From assembly GCF_000340965.1 (NCBI RefSeq), contig NZ_ANAY01000016.1:1-64000 (forward strand): 64,000 nucleotides of DNA, written 5' to 3'. Source of the stretch: Nocardiopsis kunsanensis DSM 44524 (lineage in GTDB: Bacteria > Actinomycetota > Actinomycetes > Streptosporangiales > Streptosporangiaceae). The notes beneath the pieces are model-generated. The model did no database searches. It saw only the letters and a list, made by a program, of their open reading frames with translations, and had not been told where the DNA came from. Numbering within the stretch: the first letter of the stretch is position 1; every line of letters begins with the position of its first letter. Position numbers and translations under genes: made by a program. Below are positions 17,286 through 25,679 of this stretch, in pieces.

Positions 17286-17938
17286 AGGTGCATACTCCTG
17301 TTTTCCGGAGGTGGGAAGGGGGCGAGACCGGCTTCTTCGGCCGGCGGCCCCTCGGCCACGAGCCGGGCAACGGCGCCGTCGAGCCGGTCGGTCCTGGGCG
17401 GCAGGGTGGCGTTGATCGCCGAGACCGCGCCCGTGTAGGGCGAGTCCACCTCGGTCAGGGCCAGACGCAGCAGTTCCAACCCGGCCCGGTAGCGGTTCAG
17501 CAGGCGCGTTCCGCTGTCGGGGTCGACCGTGGCGGCGAACTCCAGAAGCACACACAGGTGGTCGGGGAGTTCCGCTGCGTCGAGGTGGAAACCGGCCCTG
17601 CGGTAGGCGTTGGAGAACCACAGCAGGGCAGCTCCGCGGTTACGTGTGTCCCCGTGGGCGTAGTAGGTCAGGTGCAGACACGAGCGCCGGTGCAGGTCGA
17701 ATGTCCCGACATAGGTCCCGGCGAGTTCGAGCAACGGTGTCGAGGCGAGCCATTCGATCACCCCGAGCAGATCAGTACGCGGCGGGTCGGGCAGTTCCCC
17801 GGCCGCCTGCCGCAGCATCGGCAGGTCGGCCAGGAGCTGCTCGTCGGGGTGGGCCAGCACCAGTGCGGCCAGCCGGTGGGTCAGGGCGCGTTGCCGGGCG
17901 GAGAGCCGGTGGCGTTCGAGGGCTCTGAACAGGCTCAT
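17282..17938 (-). CDS. narJ: Nitrate reductase assembly chaperone (delta)
   Basis: A 218-aa NarJ/TorD-type chaperone that binds apo-NarG and helps insert the molybdenum cofactor and FS0 cluster before membrane docking; it is not part of the final enzyme. The family pattern FDLHRRSCLHLTYYAHGDTR is clear. The start at ATG 17938 overlaps the narH stop by ATGA. The longer open frame upstream overlaps narH and is not used. It ends with the GTGA overlap into narI. Confidence 0.93.
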   Translation of the reverse strand: MSLFRALERHRLSARQRALTHRLAALVLAHPDEQLLADLPMLRQAAGELPDPPRTDLLGVIEWLASTPLLELAGTYVGTFDLHRRSCLHLTYYAHGDTRNRGAALLWFSNAYRRAGFHLDAAELPDHLCVLLEFAATVDPDSGTRLLNRYRAGLELLRLALTEVDSPYTGAVSAINATLPPRTDRLDGAVARLVAEGPPAEEAGLAPFPPPENRSMHL

Positions 17939-19497
17939 TCGCCATCCTCCGGGCGACGGACCCGGGGCGTGGGCAACGACACCTTCCCGCCGGTGACCGG
18001 CCCTCCACGGGAGGACCCGCCCGCCCCGGGGCCGCCCATACCGGGCCCGCCCTCGGTGTCCAGGCTGCATCCGGCGGCGTAGGCCTCCAGGGAGTGCGCC
18101 TGTTCGGCGTGCGCAGGCGGGATCACGTAGCGGTCCTCGTACTTGGCCAGGGCCAGCAGCCGGTACATCCGGTGGATACTCTCGCCGTCCATGCCGACGG
18201 ACCGGGGGATCTCCTCGTCGGTCTCGCGTCCCAGGTTGATGTCGCGCATGTAGGAACGCATCGCGGCCAGGCGCTGCAAGGAGTCGTTGACGGGGCCGGT
18301 GTCTCCGGCGGTGAAGAGTTCGGCCAGGTACTCGACGGGGATGCGCAGGCTCTCGATGGCCGCGAACAGGTTGTTGCGGTTCTCGGCGTCCTCACCCGTC
18401 TCGGAGACGGCGTCCACGACCGGGGACAGCGGCGGAATGTACCAGACCATGGGCATGGTGCGGTACTCCGGGTGCAGGGGCAGGGCCACCCGGTACTCGT
18501 TGATGAGCGAGTGGACGGGCGAGCGCCGGGCCGCCTCGATCCAGTCGTGGGGGATGCCCTCCTTCTCGGCGGAACGGATCACCTCGGGATCCTCGGGGTC
18601 CAGGATCAGGTGGCGCTGGGCGTCGAGGAGCTCGTGTTCGTCCTCCACCGATGCGGCGGGCAGGACCGCATCCATGTCGTAGAAGACCAGACCCAGGTAG
18701 CGCAGCCGTCCCACGCACGTCTCCGCACACACCGTGGGCATGCCGACCTCGATGCGGGGATAGCAGAACGTACATTTCTCGGCCTTGCCGGTGCGGTGGT
18801 TGAAGTAGATCTTCTTGTAGGGGCAGGCGGTCACGCATTTGCGCCAGCCCCGGCACCGGTCCTGGTCCACGAGCACGATGCCGTCCTCGTTGCGCTTGTA
18901 GATCGCTCCGGCGGGACAGGCGGCGGCGCATGAGGGGTTGAGGCAGTGCTCGCAGATACGCGGCAGGTAGAACATGAAGGACTGCTCGAACTCGAGCTTG
19001 ACCTTGTCGGAGACCTTGCGCAGGACGGGGTCGTCGTTGGCGAGTTCGGGCGCTCCTGCGAGATTGTCGTCCCAGTTGGCGCTCCACCGGATGGCCATGT
19101 CGCGTCCGCTGATGAGTGATTTGGGGCGGGCGACCGGGGTGTGCTCCTGCAGGGGCGCGTCGGTGAGCGTCCGGTAGTCGTAGGTCCAGGGCTCGTAGTA
19201 GTCGTCGATGCCGGGCAGGGTGGGGCTGGCGAAGATCGTGGCGAGGTTCTTCAGCCTGCTGCCCGAACGCAGCGCCAGGCGACCGTTGGATTTGCGGGTC
19301 CAGCCGCCCTTCCACCGCTCCTGGTCCTCGTAGGTGCGGGGGTAGCCCTGCCCGGGCCGGGTCTCGACGTTGTTGAACCACACGTACTCCATGCCGGCAC
19401 GGTTGGTCCAGGTCTGTTTGCAGGTGACCGAACAGGTGTGGCACCCGATGCATTTGTCGAGGTTCATCACCATTGCCATCTGGGCCATGACACGCAT
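17935..19497 (-). CDS. narH: Respiratory nitrate reductase beta subunit (iron-sulfur)
   Basis: A 520-aa electron-transfer subunit linking NarI haems to NarG. Four cysteine groups are visible: CIGCHTCSVTCKQTW near the N-terminus, CEHCLNPSCAAACPAGAI, CRGWRKCVTACPYKK (with the Trp that makes this a 3Fe-4S site) and CTFCYPRIEVGMPTVCAETC. The ATG at 19497 is preferred, with GGAGG 7 nt upstream; ATG 19485 is the alternative. It lies 76 nt after narG. The C-terminal tail is Gly/Pro-rich and variable. Confidence 0.96.
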   Translation of the reverse strand: MRVMAQMAMVMNLDKCIGCHTCSVTCKQTWTNRAGMEYVWFNNVETRPGQGYPRTYEDQERWKGGWTRKSNGRLALRSGSRLKNLATIFASPTLPGIDDYYEPWTYDYRTLTDAPLQEHTPVARPKSLISGRDMAIRWSANWDDNLAGAPELANDDPVLRKVSDKVKLEFEQSFMFYLPRICEHCLNPSCAAACPAGAIYKRNEDGIVLVDQDRCRGWRKCVTACPYKKIYFNHRTGKAEKCTFCYPRIEVGMPTVCAETCVGRLRYLGLVFYDMDAVLPAASVEDEHELLDAQRHLILDPEDPEVIRSAEKEGIPHDWIEAARRSPVHSLINEYRVALPLHPEYRTMPMVWYIPPLSPVVDAVSETGEDAENRNNLFAAIESLRIPVEYLAELFTAGDTGPVNDSLQRLAAMRSYMRDINLGRETDEEIPRSVGMDGESIHRMYRLLALAKYEDRYVIPPAHAEQAHSLEAYAAGCSLDTEGGPGMGGPGAGGSSRGGPVTGGKVSLPTPRVRRPEDGE

Positions 19498-19573
19498 CAG
19501 TGCACCTCCGGGAAATGTCGGCGCTCGGGGGTCTCCGTTGTCGGCATCGGCGTTGTCCGGATCGTGGCGGGCA

Positions 19574-22500
19574 TCAGTACTCCACCGCCTGGGAACGCCG
19601 GCGAATCACGGTCACTTCGTCACGCTGGTTGCCGGTAGGTCCGATGTAGTTGAAGGCGTAGCTGAACTGCGCGTAGCCGCCGATCAAGTGGGTGGGCTTG
19701 ATGAGCAGGCGCGTGATCGAGTTGTGGATACCGCCGCGTTCGCCCGACGTCTCGGCTCGGGGGACATCGATGAGCCGGTCCTGGGCGTGGTGCATGTAGA
19801 CGGTCCCCTCCGGCATGCGGTGGGAGACGACGGCGCGGGCCACGACCACACCGTTGCGGTTGACCGCCTCGATCCACTCGTTGTCCCGCACGCCGATCTT
19901 CTCGGCATCGGCGCCGCTCATCCAGACGGACGGGCCGCCGCGGGACAGGCTGAGCATCAGTAGATTGTCCTGGTACTCGGAGTGGATGGACCACTTGTTG
20001 TGCGGGGTCAGATAGCGCACGGTCACACCGAGTTCGCCGTTGTCACCGATCTCCGGTTCCTGGAAGAGCCGGTGCATGTTCAAAGGCGGCCGGAACACGG
20101 GCAGGTTCTCGCCCGCCTCGGTCATCCAGTCGTGGTCGAGGAAGAGGTGCTGGCGTCCGGTGAGGGTGTGCCAGGGTTTGTTCCGTTCGACGATGATGGT
20201 GAAGGGCGAGTACCGGCGTCCTCCGCTCTCGCTGCCGGACCACTCCGGCGAGGTCAGTACCGTCACCGGGGCGACCTGCACGTCGGCGAAGGTGACCTGT
20301 TTGCCCTCGCTCTCGGCGGACAGGTCGGCCATTGCGGTTCCCACACGTTTCTCCAGGGTGTGAAAACCCTGGGTGGCCAGGCGTCCGTTGGTGGTGCCCG
20401 AGAGGGCCAGGATCGCTTCGCACATCCGGGGGGCGCGTTCGAGCGACGGTCGCCCGTCGGCCGGCCCGCCGCGCACGGTGCCGTTGGCTCTGCCCAGGTA
20501 CTCGATCTCCTTGCCGACGTCGTAGACGATGCCCTTGGTGCTCACACCGTGTTCGTCCGGGAGCGGGCCCAGCGCACCGAGCTTGGCGGCGATCGCGGTG
20601 TAGTCGCGTTCGACCTCCACGAGCTCGGGCATGGTCACGCCCGGGACGGGTTCGCACTCACCGAACTTCCAGTCGCGCACGGTGCCGTTGGGTGTGGCCA
20701 TCGCGTCGGGGGTGTCGTGGGTCAGCGGTACTGCGACCACGTCCCGCCGTGTGCCCAGGTGCTCGACGGCCAGCTCACGGAAGCTGCGGGCCAACCCGTG
20801 GAAGGCGTCGAAGTCGGTACGGGCCTGCCAGGGCGGGGAGATGGCTGGGTTGAACGGGTGCACGAACGGATGCATGTCCGTGGAGTTCAGATCGTGTTTC
20901 TCGTACCAGGTGGCGGCGGGCAGCACCACGTCGGAGAAGACGGTGGTGCTGGTCATTCGGAAATCCAGGGACAGCAGCAGGTCGAGCTTGCCTCTGGGCG
21001 CCTCCTCCCGCCAGTTCACGTCCCGGGGACGCTCACCCTCCCGCGCCTGCTCGGCCCGCAGGGAGGAGCCGGTGCCGAGCAGGTGCTCGAGGAAGTACTC
21101 GTTGCCCTTGGCCGAACTGCCCAGCAGGTTGGCCCGCCACACGGTCAGGACCCGTGGCGCGTTCTGCGGCGCGTCGGGGTCCTCGCATGCGAAGCGCATC
21201 CGCCCTTCCCGGAGTTCGCGGGGCACGTACTCCCTGACGGGGAGCCCGGCCTCACGTGCCTGGTCGCTCAGGTCCAGGGGGTTGCGGTCGAAGGTCGGGT
21301 AGGAGGGCATCCACCCCGAGCGCGCGGACTGGGTGATGACGTCAGCGGTACTCATGCCCTTGAACAGGCCCTTGCCGAGCCCGGAGGAGACCTGATCGGC
21401 GCTGAACCGGTCGTAGCGGTACTGGCCGCTGTGCAAGTACCAGAACGCGGTCTGGACCATTTGCCGGGGCGGGCGTACCCAGTCCCCGGCCGAGGCCATC
21501 TGGTTGTAGCCGGTGAGCGGGCGGGTCTTCTCCTGCCCGACGTAGTGTGCCCAGCCGCCGCCGTTGACGCCCTGGCAACCGGTGAGGGCGGTCAAGGTGA
21601 GGAAGGCACGGTAGATGGTGTCGGAGTGGAACCAGTGGTTGGTGCCTGCGCCCATGATGATCATGGAGCGGCCTTCGGACTCCTCGGCGTTGGCAGCGAA
21701 CTCGCGCCCGACCCGCGCGGCGCGGGCCGCAGGGACACCGGTGAAGGTCTCCTGCCAGGCCGGGGTGCCTGGTTCGTCGGGGTCGTCGTAGCCGGTCGGC
21801 CAGCTTCCGGGCAGACCGTCGCGTCCCACGCCGTACTGGGCGAGCAGCAGGTCGAAGACGGTGGTGACCAGGTGGCCGCCGATCCTGCGCACGGGTACAC
21901 CCCGGCGCGAGGGCTGGGCGTCCTCGGTGTCGAAGCGGGCCAGCGCGACCTCGACCGACTCGGCTCCCCCTTCGCCGTGGCCGTCCTCGTACAGGGTGAG
22001 TCGGGGACGTGTGCCCTCCAGGTCGAGGTTCCAGCGTCCCTCGCCCTCCTCGCCGTAACGGAAACCCAGCGAACCGTTGGGCACCACCACCTCTCCGGTA
22101 CCCTCGTCCAGGACCACTGTCTTGAAGGCGGTGTTCTCTCCCTCCCGCCCCAGGTCCTGGGCGGTGAGGAACTTACCGGCCCGGTAGCTGTCGCCGTTCT
22201 CCTCCAGGCGCACCAGGAACGGCAGGTCCGTGTAGCGGCGCACGTATTCGTCGAAGTAGGGGGTGGTGCGCTCCACGAAGAACTCGCGCAGCGTCACGTG
22301 CCCCATGGCCATGGCCAGCGCACCGTCGCTGCCGGGCCGGGCGGCCAGCCACTCGTCGGCGAACTTGGTGTTGTCGGCGTAGTCCGGGGAGACCACGACG
22401 ACCTTCTGGCCCCGGTAGCGGGCCTCGGCCATCCAGTGCGCGTCCGGGGTACGAGTGACAGGAACGTTGGAGCCCCACATCATGAGGTAGCCGGCGTTCC

Positions 22501-23353
22501 ACCAGTCCCCCGACTCGGGTACGTCGGTCTGGTCGCCGAAGACCTGTGGGGAGGCGACGGGAAGATCGGCGTAGAAGTCGTAGAAGGAGAGCATCGGCCC
22601 GCCGATGAGCCCGTAGAAGCGGGAACCGATCGCCTGGGAGACCATGGACATCGCCGGGATCGGGGAGAATCCGGCAACCCGGTCGGGGCCGTGGTCGGCG
22701 ATGGTGTGCACGTGGGCTGCGGCGGCGATCTCGAGTGCTTCCTGCCAGGTGGCGCGGACGAGTCCGCCCTTGCCGCGGGCCCGCTTGTAACGGGCGGAAC
22801 GCTCGGGGTCGGTGACGATGTCCTTCCAGGCCAGGACGGGGTCGTCCAACCGCTGCTTGGCACCGCGGTACATCTCCAGCAGGACGCCACGCACGTACGG
22901 GTAACGCACGCGGGTCGGTGAGTAGGTGTACCAGGAGAAAGCGGCACCGCGCGGGCAGCCCCGGGGTTCGTACTCGGGACTGGCCGGTCCCACCGACGGG
23001 TAGTCGGTCTGCTGTCCCTCCCAGGTGATGATCCCGTCCTTGACGTAGACCTTCCAGGAGCAGGAGCCGGTGCAGTTCACCCCGTGTGTGGAGCGCACCA
23101 TCTTGTCGTGGCTCCAGCGGTCCCGGTAGAAGGTGTCGGCGCCGCGTCCTCCGGCGCGGTGGACGGTACGCAGGTCTTCGGAAACCTCCTGTGGTTTGAG
23201 GAACCTCCGGGTGCGGAGGAGCGCTTCGGAGACCGGTCCGTCCGTACCGGGGGACGGATCGGTCTCGGATGTTCTGCGCGGATTGCGGCGGGGCACTTGT
23301 GCGGTCCTCTCTCCAACGGCGGCCGTGTGCGGCCGTCTCGGTGACCTGGCCAT
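19574..23353 (-). CDS. narG: Respiratory nitrate reductase alpha subunit (molybdopterin)
   Basis: A 1259-aa catalytic subunit reducing nitrate to nitrite on the cytoplasmic face. The FS0 4Fe-4S ligands are His90, Cys94, Cys98 (STHGVNCTGSCSW) and Cys133 (RGCPRGAAF). The Asp that binds Mo is in VFGDQTDVPESGDW (about Asp277). Further conserved blocks include GGPMLSFYDFYADLP, MMWGSNVPVTRTPDAH and GAGTNHWFHSD. The start at ATG 23353 has only a weak GGTGAG; an in-frame upstream start at 23389 is possible. It heads the narGHJI-K operon. About 80 nt upstream are two identical DosR/DevR-like boxes, suggesting induction by hypoxia or NO. Confidence 0.96.
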   Translation of the reverse strand: MARSPRRPHTAAVGERTAQVPRRNPRRTSETDPSPGTDGPVSEALLRTRRFLKPQEVSEDLRTVHRAGGRGADTFYRDRWSHDKMVRSTHGVNCTGSCSWKVYVKDGIITWEGQQTDYPSVGPASPEYEPRGCPRGAAFSWYTYSPTRVRYPYVRGVLLEMYRGAKQRLDDPVLAWKDIVTDPERSARYKRARGKGGLVRATWQEALEIAAAAHVHTIADHGPDRVAGFSPIPAMSMVSQAIGSRFYGLIGGPMLSFYDFYADLPVASPQVFGDQTDVPESGDWWNAGYLMMWGSNVPVTRTPDAHWMAEARYRGQKVVVVSPDYADNTKFADEWLAARPGSDGALAMAMGHVTLREFFVERTTPYFDEYVRRYTDLPFLVRLEENGDSYRAGKFLTAQDLGREGENTAFKTVVLDEGTGEVVVPNGSLGFRYGEEGEGRWNLDLEGTRPRLTLYEDGHGEGGAESVEVALARFDTEDAQPSRRGVPVRRIGGHLVTTVFDLLLAQYGVGRDGLPGSWPTGYDDPDEPGTPAWQETFTGVPAARAARVGREFAANAEESEGRSMIIMGAGTNHWFHSDTIYRAFLTLTALTGCQGVNGGGWAHYVGQEKTRPLTGYNQMASAGDWVRPPRQMVQTAFWYLHSGQYRYDRFSADQVSSGLGKGLFKGMSTADVITQSARSGWMPSYPTFDRNPLDLSDQAREAGLPVREYVPRELREGRMRFACEDPDAPQNAPRVLTVWRANLLGSSAKGNEYFLEHLLGTGSSLRAEQAREGERPRDVNWREEAPRGKLDLLLSLDFRMTSTTVFSDVVLPAATWYEKHDLNSTDMHPFVHPFNPAISPPWQARTDFDAFHGLARSFRELAVEHLGTRRDVVAVPLTHDTPDAMATPNGTVRDWKFGECEPVPGVTMPELVEVERDYTAIAAKLGALGPLPDEHGVSTKGIVYDVGKEIEYLGRANGTVRGGPADGRPSLERAPRMCEAILALSGTTNGRLATQGFHTLEKRVGTAMADLSAESEGKQVTFADVQVAPVTVLTSPEWSGSESGGRRYSPFTIIVERNKPWHTLTGRQHLFLDHDWMTEAGENLPVFRPPLNMHRLFQEPEIGDNGELGVTVRYLTPHNKWSIHSEYQDNLLMLSLSRGGPSVWMSGADAEKIGVRDNEWIEAVNRNGVVVARAVVSHRMPEGTVYMHHAQDRLIDVPRAETSGERGGIHNSITRLLIKPTHLIGGYAQFSYAFNYIGPTGNQRDEVTVIRRRSQAVEY

Positions 23354-23417
23354 GTGACAGCTCACCAGCGTCCGTGTCCGTCGCACCAAAGTCGGGAGTC
23401 AGGCATCACCCCGCGAA

Positions 23418-23480
23418 GGTCGGTACCGGGGAGAGGTCCTAGGTCCCCGGGTCGGTACCGGGGAGAGGTCCTAGGTCCCC
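23418..23480 (-). promoter_or_regulatory. Perfect 31-bp tandem repeat with paired DosR/DevR-like boxes upstream of narG
   Basis: Two identical 31-bp copies (23418-23448 and 23450-23480, period 32) lie upstream of narG. Read toward narG each contains GGGACCTAGGACCT, which differs at one of the fixed positions from the mycobacterial DosR consensus GGGACTTNNGNCCY. The boxes (23435-23448 and 23467-23480) are three helical turns apart on the same face, with the nearer one about 80 bp from the narG start. Paired boxes are typical of strongly induced dormancy genes. Identification of the regulator is inference. Confidence 0.6.
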
Positions 23481-23612
23481 GCCGGGCGCACGTGCATCCG
23501 TGCACCCAGGTGTGATCCGCTGCCCGGCCTCGGAAAACGGGACGGGGTCTCACCCCTGTGTGAACTGGGAACTCATGCAGCCCGGAAATCTCTTGTGTCG
23601 ACCCGGTTGACG

Positions 23613-23624
23613 CCAATTAATTGG
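23613..23624. promoter_or_regulatory. AT-rich perfect palindrome upstream of the GH64 gene
   Basis: The 12-bp palindrome CCAATTAATTGG sits in the most AT-rich patch of the region (about 23605-23645), 45 nt before the GH64 start, overlapping a TTGACG that could be a -35 box. It may be an operator or an Lsr2-bound element. Confidence 0.4.
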
Positions 23625-23669
23625 AAATTTAGTTTTCAGTTTTCTGCCCCTCACGCGAGGAGACCGCAC

Positions 23670-24848
23670 ATGATCGACCGCCGACTCTTCCTGGGCGGGA
23701 CCGCACTCGCCGCCGGCGTCCCGCTGCTCGGTGCCGGATGCTCCACCCACTCCGCCCAGCCTGCCTCCGCCAGCACGGGTACACGCAATTCGGGAGCGCT
23801 CCCGGTCAGTGTCGCCAACAACAGCGGGCGCTTCTCCGACGAGGAGATCCTGCTCTACATCGTCGGAACGGACCTGACCACCGACAGCCACTGCTGGGTG
23901 GACCCCACCGGCACGCCCCACCCCGTCAGCGAGGACGACAACACCGATGACGGCTACACCGACTACTCCATCCCTCTGGATTCGCTGCCCGAGGACATGA
24001 CACTCCCCTTCATGTCGGGGCGCATCTACATCGCGCTCGGCGGCAAGCTCGGGATCCGTATCGTCACCGACGGCAACGGCAACCCCGCTCTCCAACTGCC
24101 CTCGGGCTGGGTGGAGGGCGAACCCGGCTTCGATGTGCTGCACGACTCGGTGGAGTTCACCCACAACGAGGACGGCATGTTCTGCAACACCTCCATGGTC
24201 GACCAGTTCAGCGTTCCCATCGGCATCGAGCTGACCGGGCAGGAGGACCACGCCACCGGGTTCTTCGTCCCGGGCGGGCGCGACGCCGTCTTCGAGACCC
24301 TGGCCGCGGACCCCGACTTCGGCGACCTGGTCTTCGACGACCTTCGGGTCATCGCCCCCGGCCACGGCCTCGGTGCGGGCCGGTTCGATCCCGCCTACTA
24401 CGACCCCTACGTCGACCGCGTGTGGTCGCACTACGCCGACACCGACCTGGTGGTCACCACCAACGCCGGGACCTTCACCGGCCGGGTCGAGGGCGACGAA
24501 CTGCTCTTCGACGGCGGTGTGGAGCCCATCCCCCGCCCCTCCACCTCCGATGTGCTGTTCTGTGACGGAGCGCTGGCCGCACCCAACGACGGCATCACCG
24601 GGCCGGTCGCGGCGATCGTGGGCGCGGCATTCAACCGCTCCACCCTGCTCAACCACTCCGCACAGCCCACGAACGACCCCGACGGCTTCTACCTGGACGA
24701 GGTGACCAACCGGTACGCAGCCGTCTTCCACGAACACACCGAGGACGGCAAGGCCTACGGGTTCGCGTTCGACGACGTGGCGGGTTTCGCCTCCTACGTC
24801 CAGGACCACGGCCCGAGCGCCTTCGCCATCACCCTGACCTCCTTCTGA
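23670..24848 (+). CDS. GH64 (beta-1,3-glucanase)-like Tat lipoprotein
   Basis: A 392-aa exported protein. The N-terminus MIDRRLFLGGTALAAG has a twin-arginine motif, and LLGAGC is a lipobox. The body follows the family 64 glycoside hydrolase pattern: LPVSVANNSGRFSDEEILLY, SGRIYIALGGKLGIR, VLHDSVEFTHNEDGMFCNTS and MVDQFSVPIGIELTG, as in laminaripentaose-producing beta-1,3-glucanases and their thaumatin-like fold. Such enzymes cut fungal or algal beta-1,3-glucan. The ATG at 23670 has GAGGAGA upstream. A lipid anchor is unusual for a GH64 enzyme, most being secreted free. Catalytic Glu/Asp residues were not assigned. Confidence 0.8.
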   Translation: MIDRRLFLGGTALAAGVPLLGAGCSTHSAQPASASTGTRNSGALPVSVANNSGRFSDEEILLYIVGTDLTTDSHCWVDPTGTPHPVSEDDNTDDGYTDYSIPLDSLPEDMTLPFMSGRIYIALGGKLGIRIVTDGNGNPALQLPSGWVEGEPGFDVLHDSVEFTHNEDGMFCNTSMVDQFSVPIGIELTGQEDHATGFFVPGGRDAVFETLAADPDFGDLVFDDLRVIAPGHGLGAGRFDPAYYDPYVDRVWSHYADTDLVVTTNAGTFTGRVEGDELLFDGGVEPIPRPSTSDVLFCDGALAAPNDGITGPVAAIVGAAFNRSTLLNHSAQPTNDPDGFYLDEVTNRYAAVFHEHTEDGKAYGFAFDDVAGFASYVQDHGPSAFAITLTSF

Positions 24849-24860
24849 CCCCTGCCGCCC

Positions 24861-24894
24861 CGGGCCGCCGGAACCGCTCGGTCCCGGCGGCCCG
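24861..24894 (+). terminator. Terminator hairpin after the GH64 gene
   Basis: An 11-bp perfect GC stem (24861-24871 with 24884-24894) with a 12-nt loop, no T tract, 12 nt after the stop codon. Confidence 0.65.
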
Positions 24895-24952
24895 ACCACG
24901 CCATAGGATCGACGCAGCGGGGTGCACCGTTACCGGCGCGAGCGGAAGGAAC

Positions 24953-25591
24953 TTGATCGACGTGGACGTCTCTGACCTGCAAACCGTGCAGGACCACTCC
25001 CACTTGCGTGAGCTCGTGGGCGATCCGGCACCGATCGTCGTGGACAAGGACCGCGGATACCTCGACGAACACGGACTGGCCTTCCTGGAACGCAGCCCCT
25101 TCGTTCTCGTGTCGACCTCGGGGGCCGACGGCACCTGTGACGTCTCCCCGCGCGGTGAAGCACCGGGCGGGTTCCGGGCCCTGGACACGCGCACGGTCGC
25201 CATCCCCGACCGGCCCGGCAACCGGCGCGTGGATTCCCTCGTCAACATCGTCGACAACCCGCACGTGGGGCTGCTGTTCTGCGTCCCCGGGGTCGAGGAG
25301 ACCCTACGTGTGAACGGGACCGCGGCGATCGTGGTGGACCAGGATCTGCGGGAGAGCTTCGCGGTGCGCGGCCGGGTACCGAAACTGGTGCTGTGCGTGC
25401 AGATCGAGGAGGCCTACTTCCACTGCGCGAAGGCGTTCCGGCGTTCGGCGCTGTGGGAACCCTCGACGTGGCCCGACCGTGCCGAGCTGCCGACCCTGGG
25501 GCAGGTGCTGAAGGACCTCAAGGACAGCCCGGACCCGGTGGAGGCCATCGACGCCGCGCTGGAGGAGGAGAACCGGGCCGCACTCTACTGA
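24953..25591 (+). CDS. PPOX-class FMN-dependent flavoprotein (MSMEG_1061-like)
   Basis: A 212-aa protein of the pyridoxamine-phosphate-oxidase fold. LERSPFVLVSTSGADGTCDVSPRGEAPG matches the flavin-binding strand and the polar loop of the family, and LVNIVDNPHVGLLFCVPGVEETLRVNG is the second conserved region. The C-terminal AYFHCAKAFRRSALWEPSTWP is characteristic of the MSMEG_1061 subgroup, whose substrates are unknown (F420 or FMN redox roles have been proposed for relatives). The TTG start at 24953 has GGAAGGAAC directly upstream; GTG at 24962 is an alternative. Single gene after the GH64 terminator. Confidence 0.85.
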   Translation: MIDVDVSDLQTVQDHSHLRELVGDPAPIVVDKDRGYLDEHGLAFLERSPFVLVSTSGADGTCDVSPRGEAPGGFRALDTRTVAIPDRPGNRRVDSLVNIVDNPHVGLLFCVPGVEETLRVNGTAAIVVDQDLRESFAVRGRVPKLVLCVQIEEAYFHCAKAFRRSALWEPSTWPDRAELPTLGQVLKDLKDSPDPVEAIDAALEEENRAALY

Positions 25592-25679
25592 GGTGGCCCG
25601 CCGCACCACTTTCCTGACCGGCTTTGGCGCGTCTCTTCGTGTCTCTGCTGGTCACGACGGGTAGGAACCCCTCCGACCT

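Noticed and set aside
19982-22921. 979-aa open frame on the plus strand
   Set aside because: Exactly antisense to narG, which has all its catalytic motifs; no start signal or family.
23418-23480. Two-copy repeat as a CRISPR array or phage attachment site
   Set aside because: Only two copies with a single-base gap, no spacers or cas genes, no integrase or tRNA nearby; a promoter element fits better.
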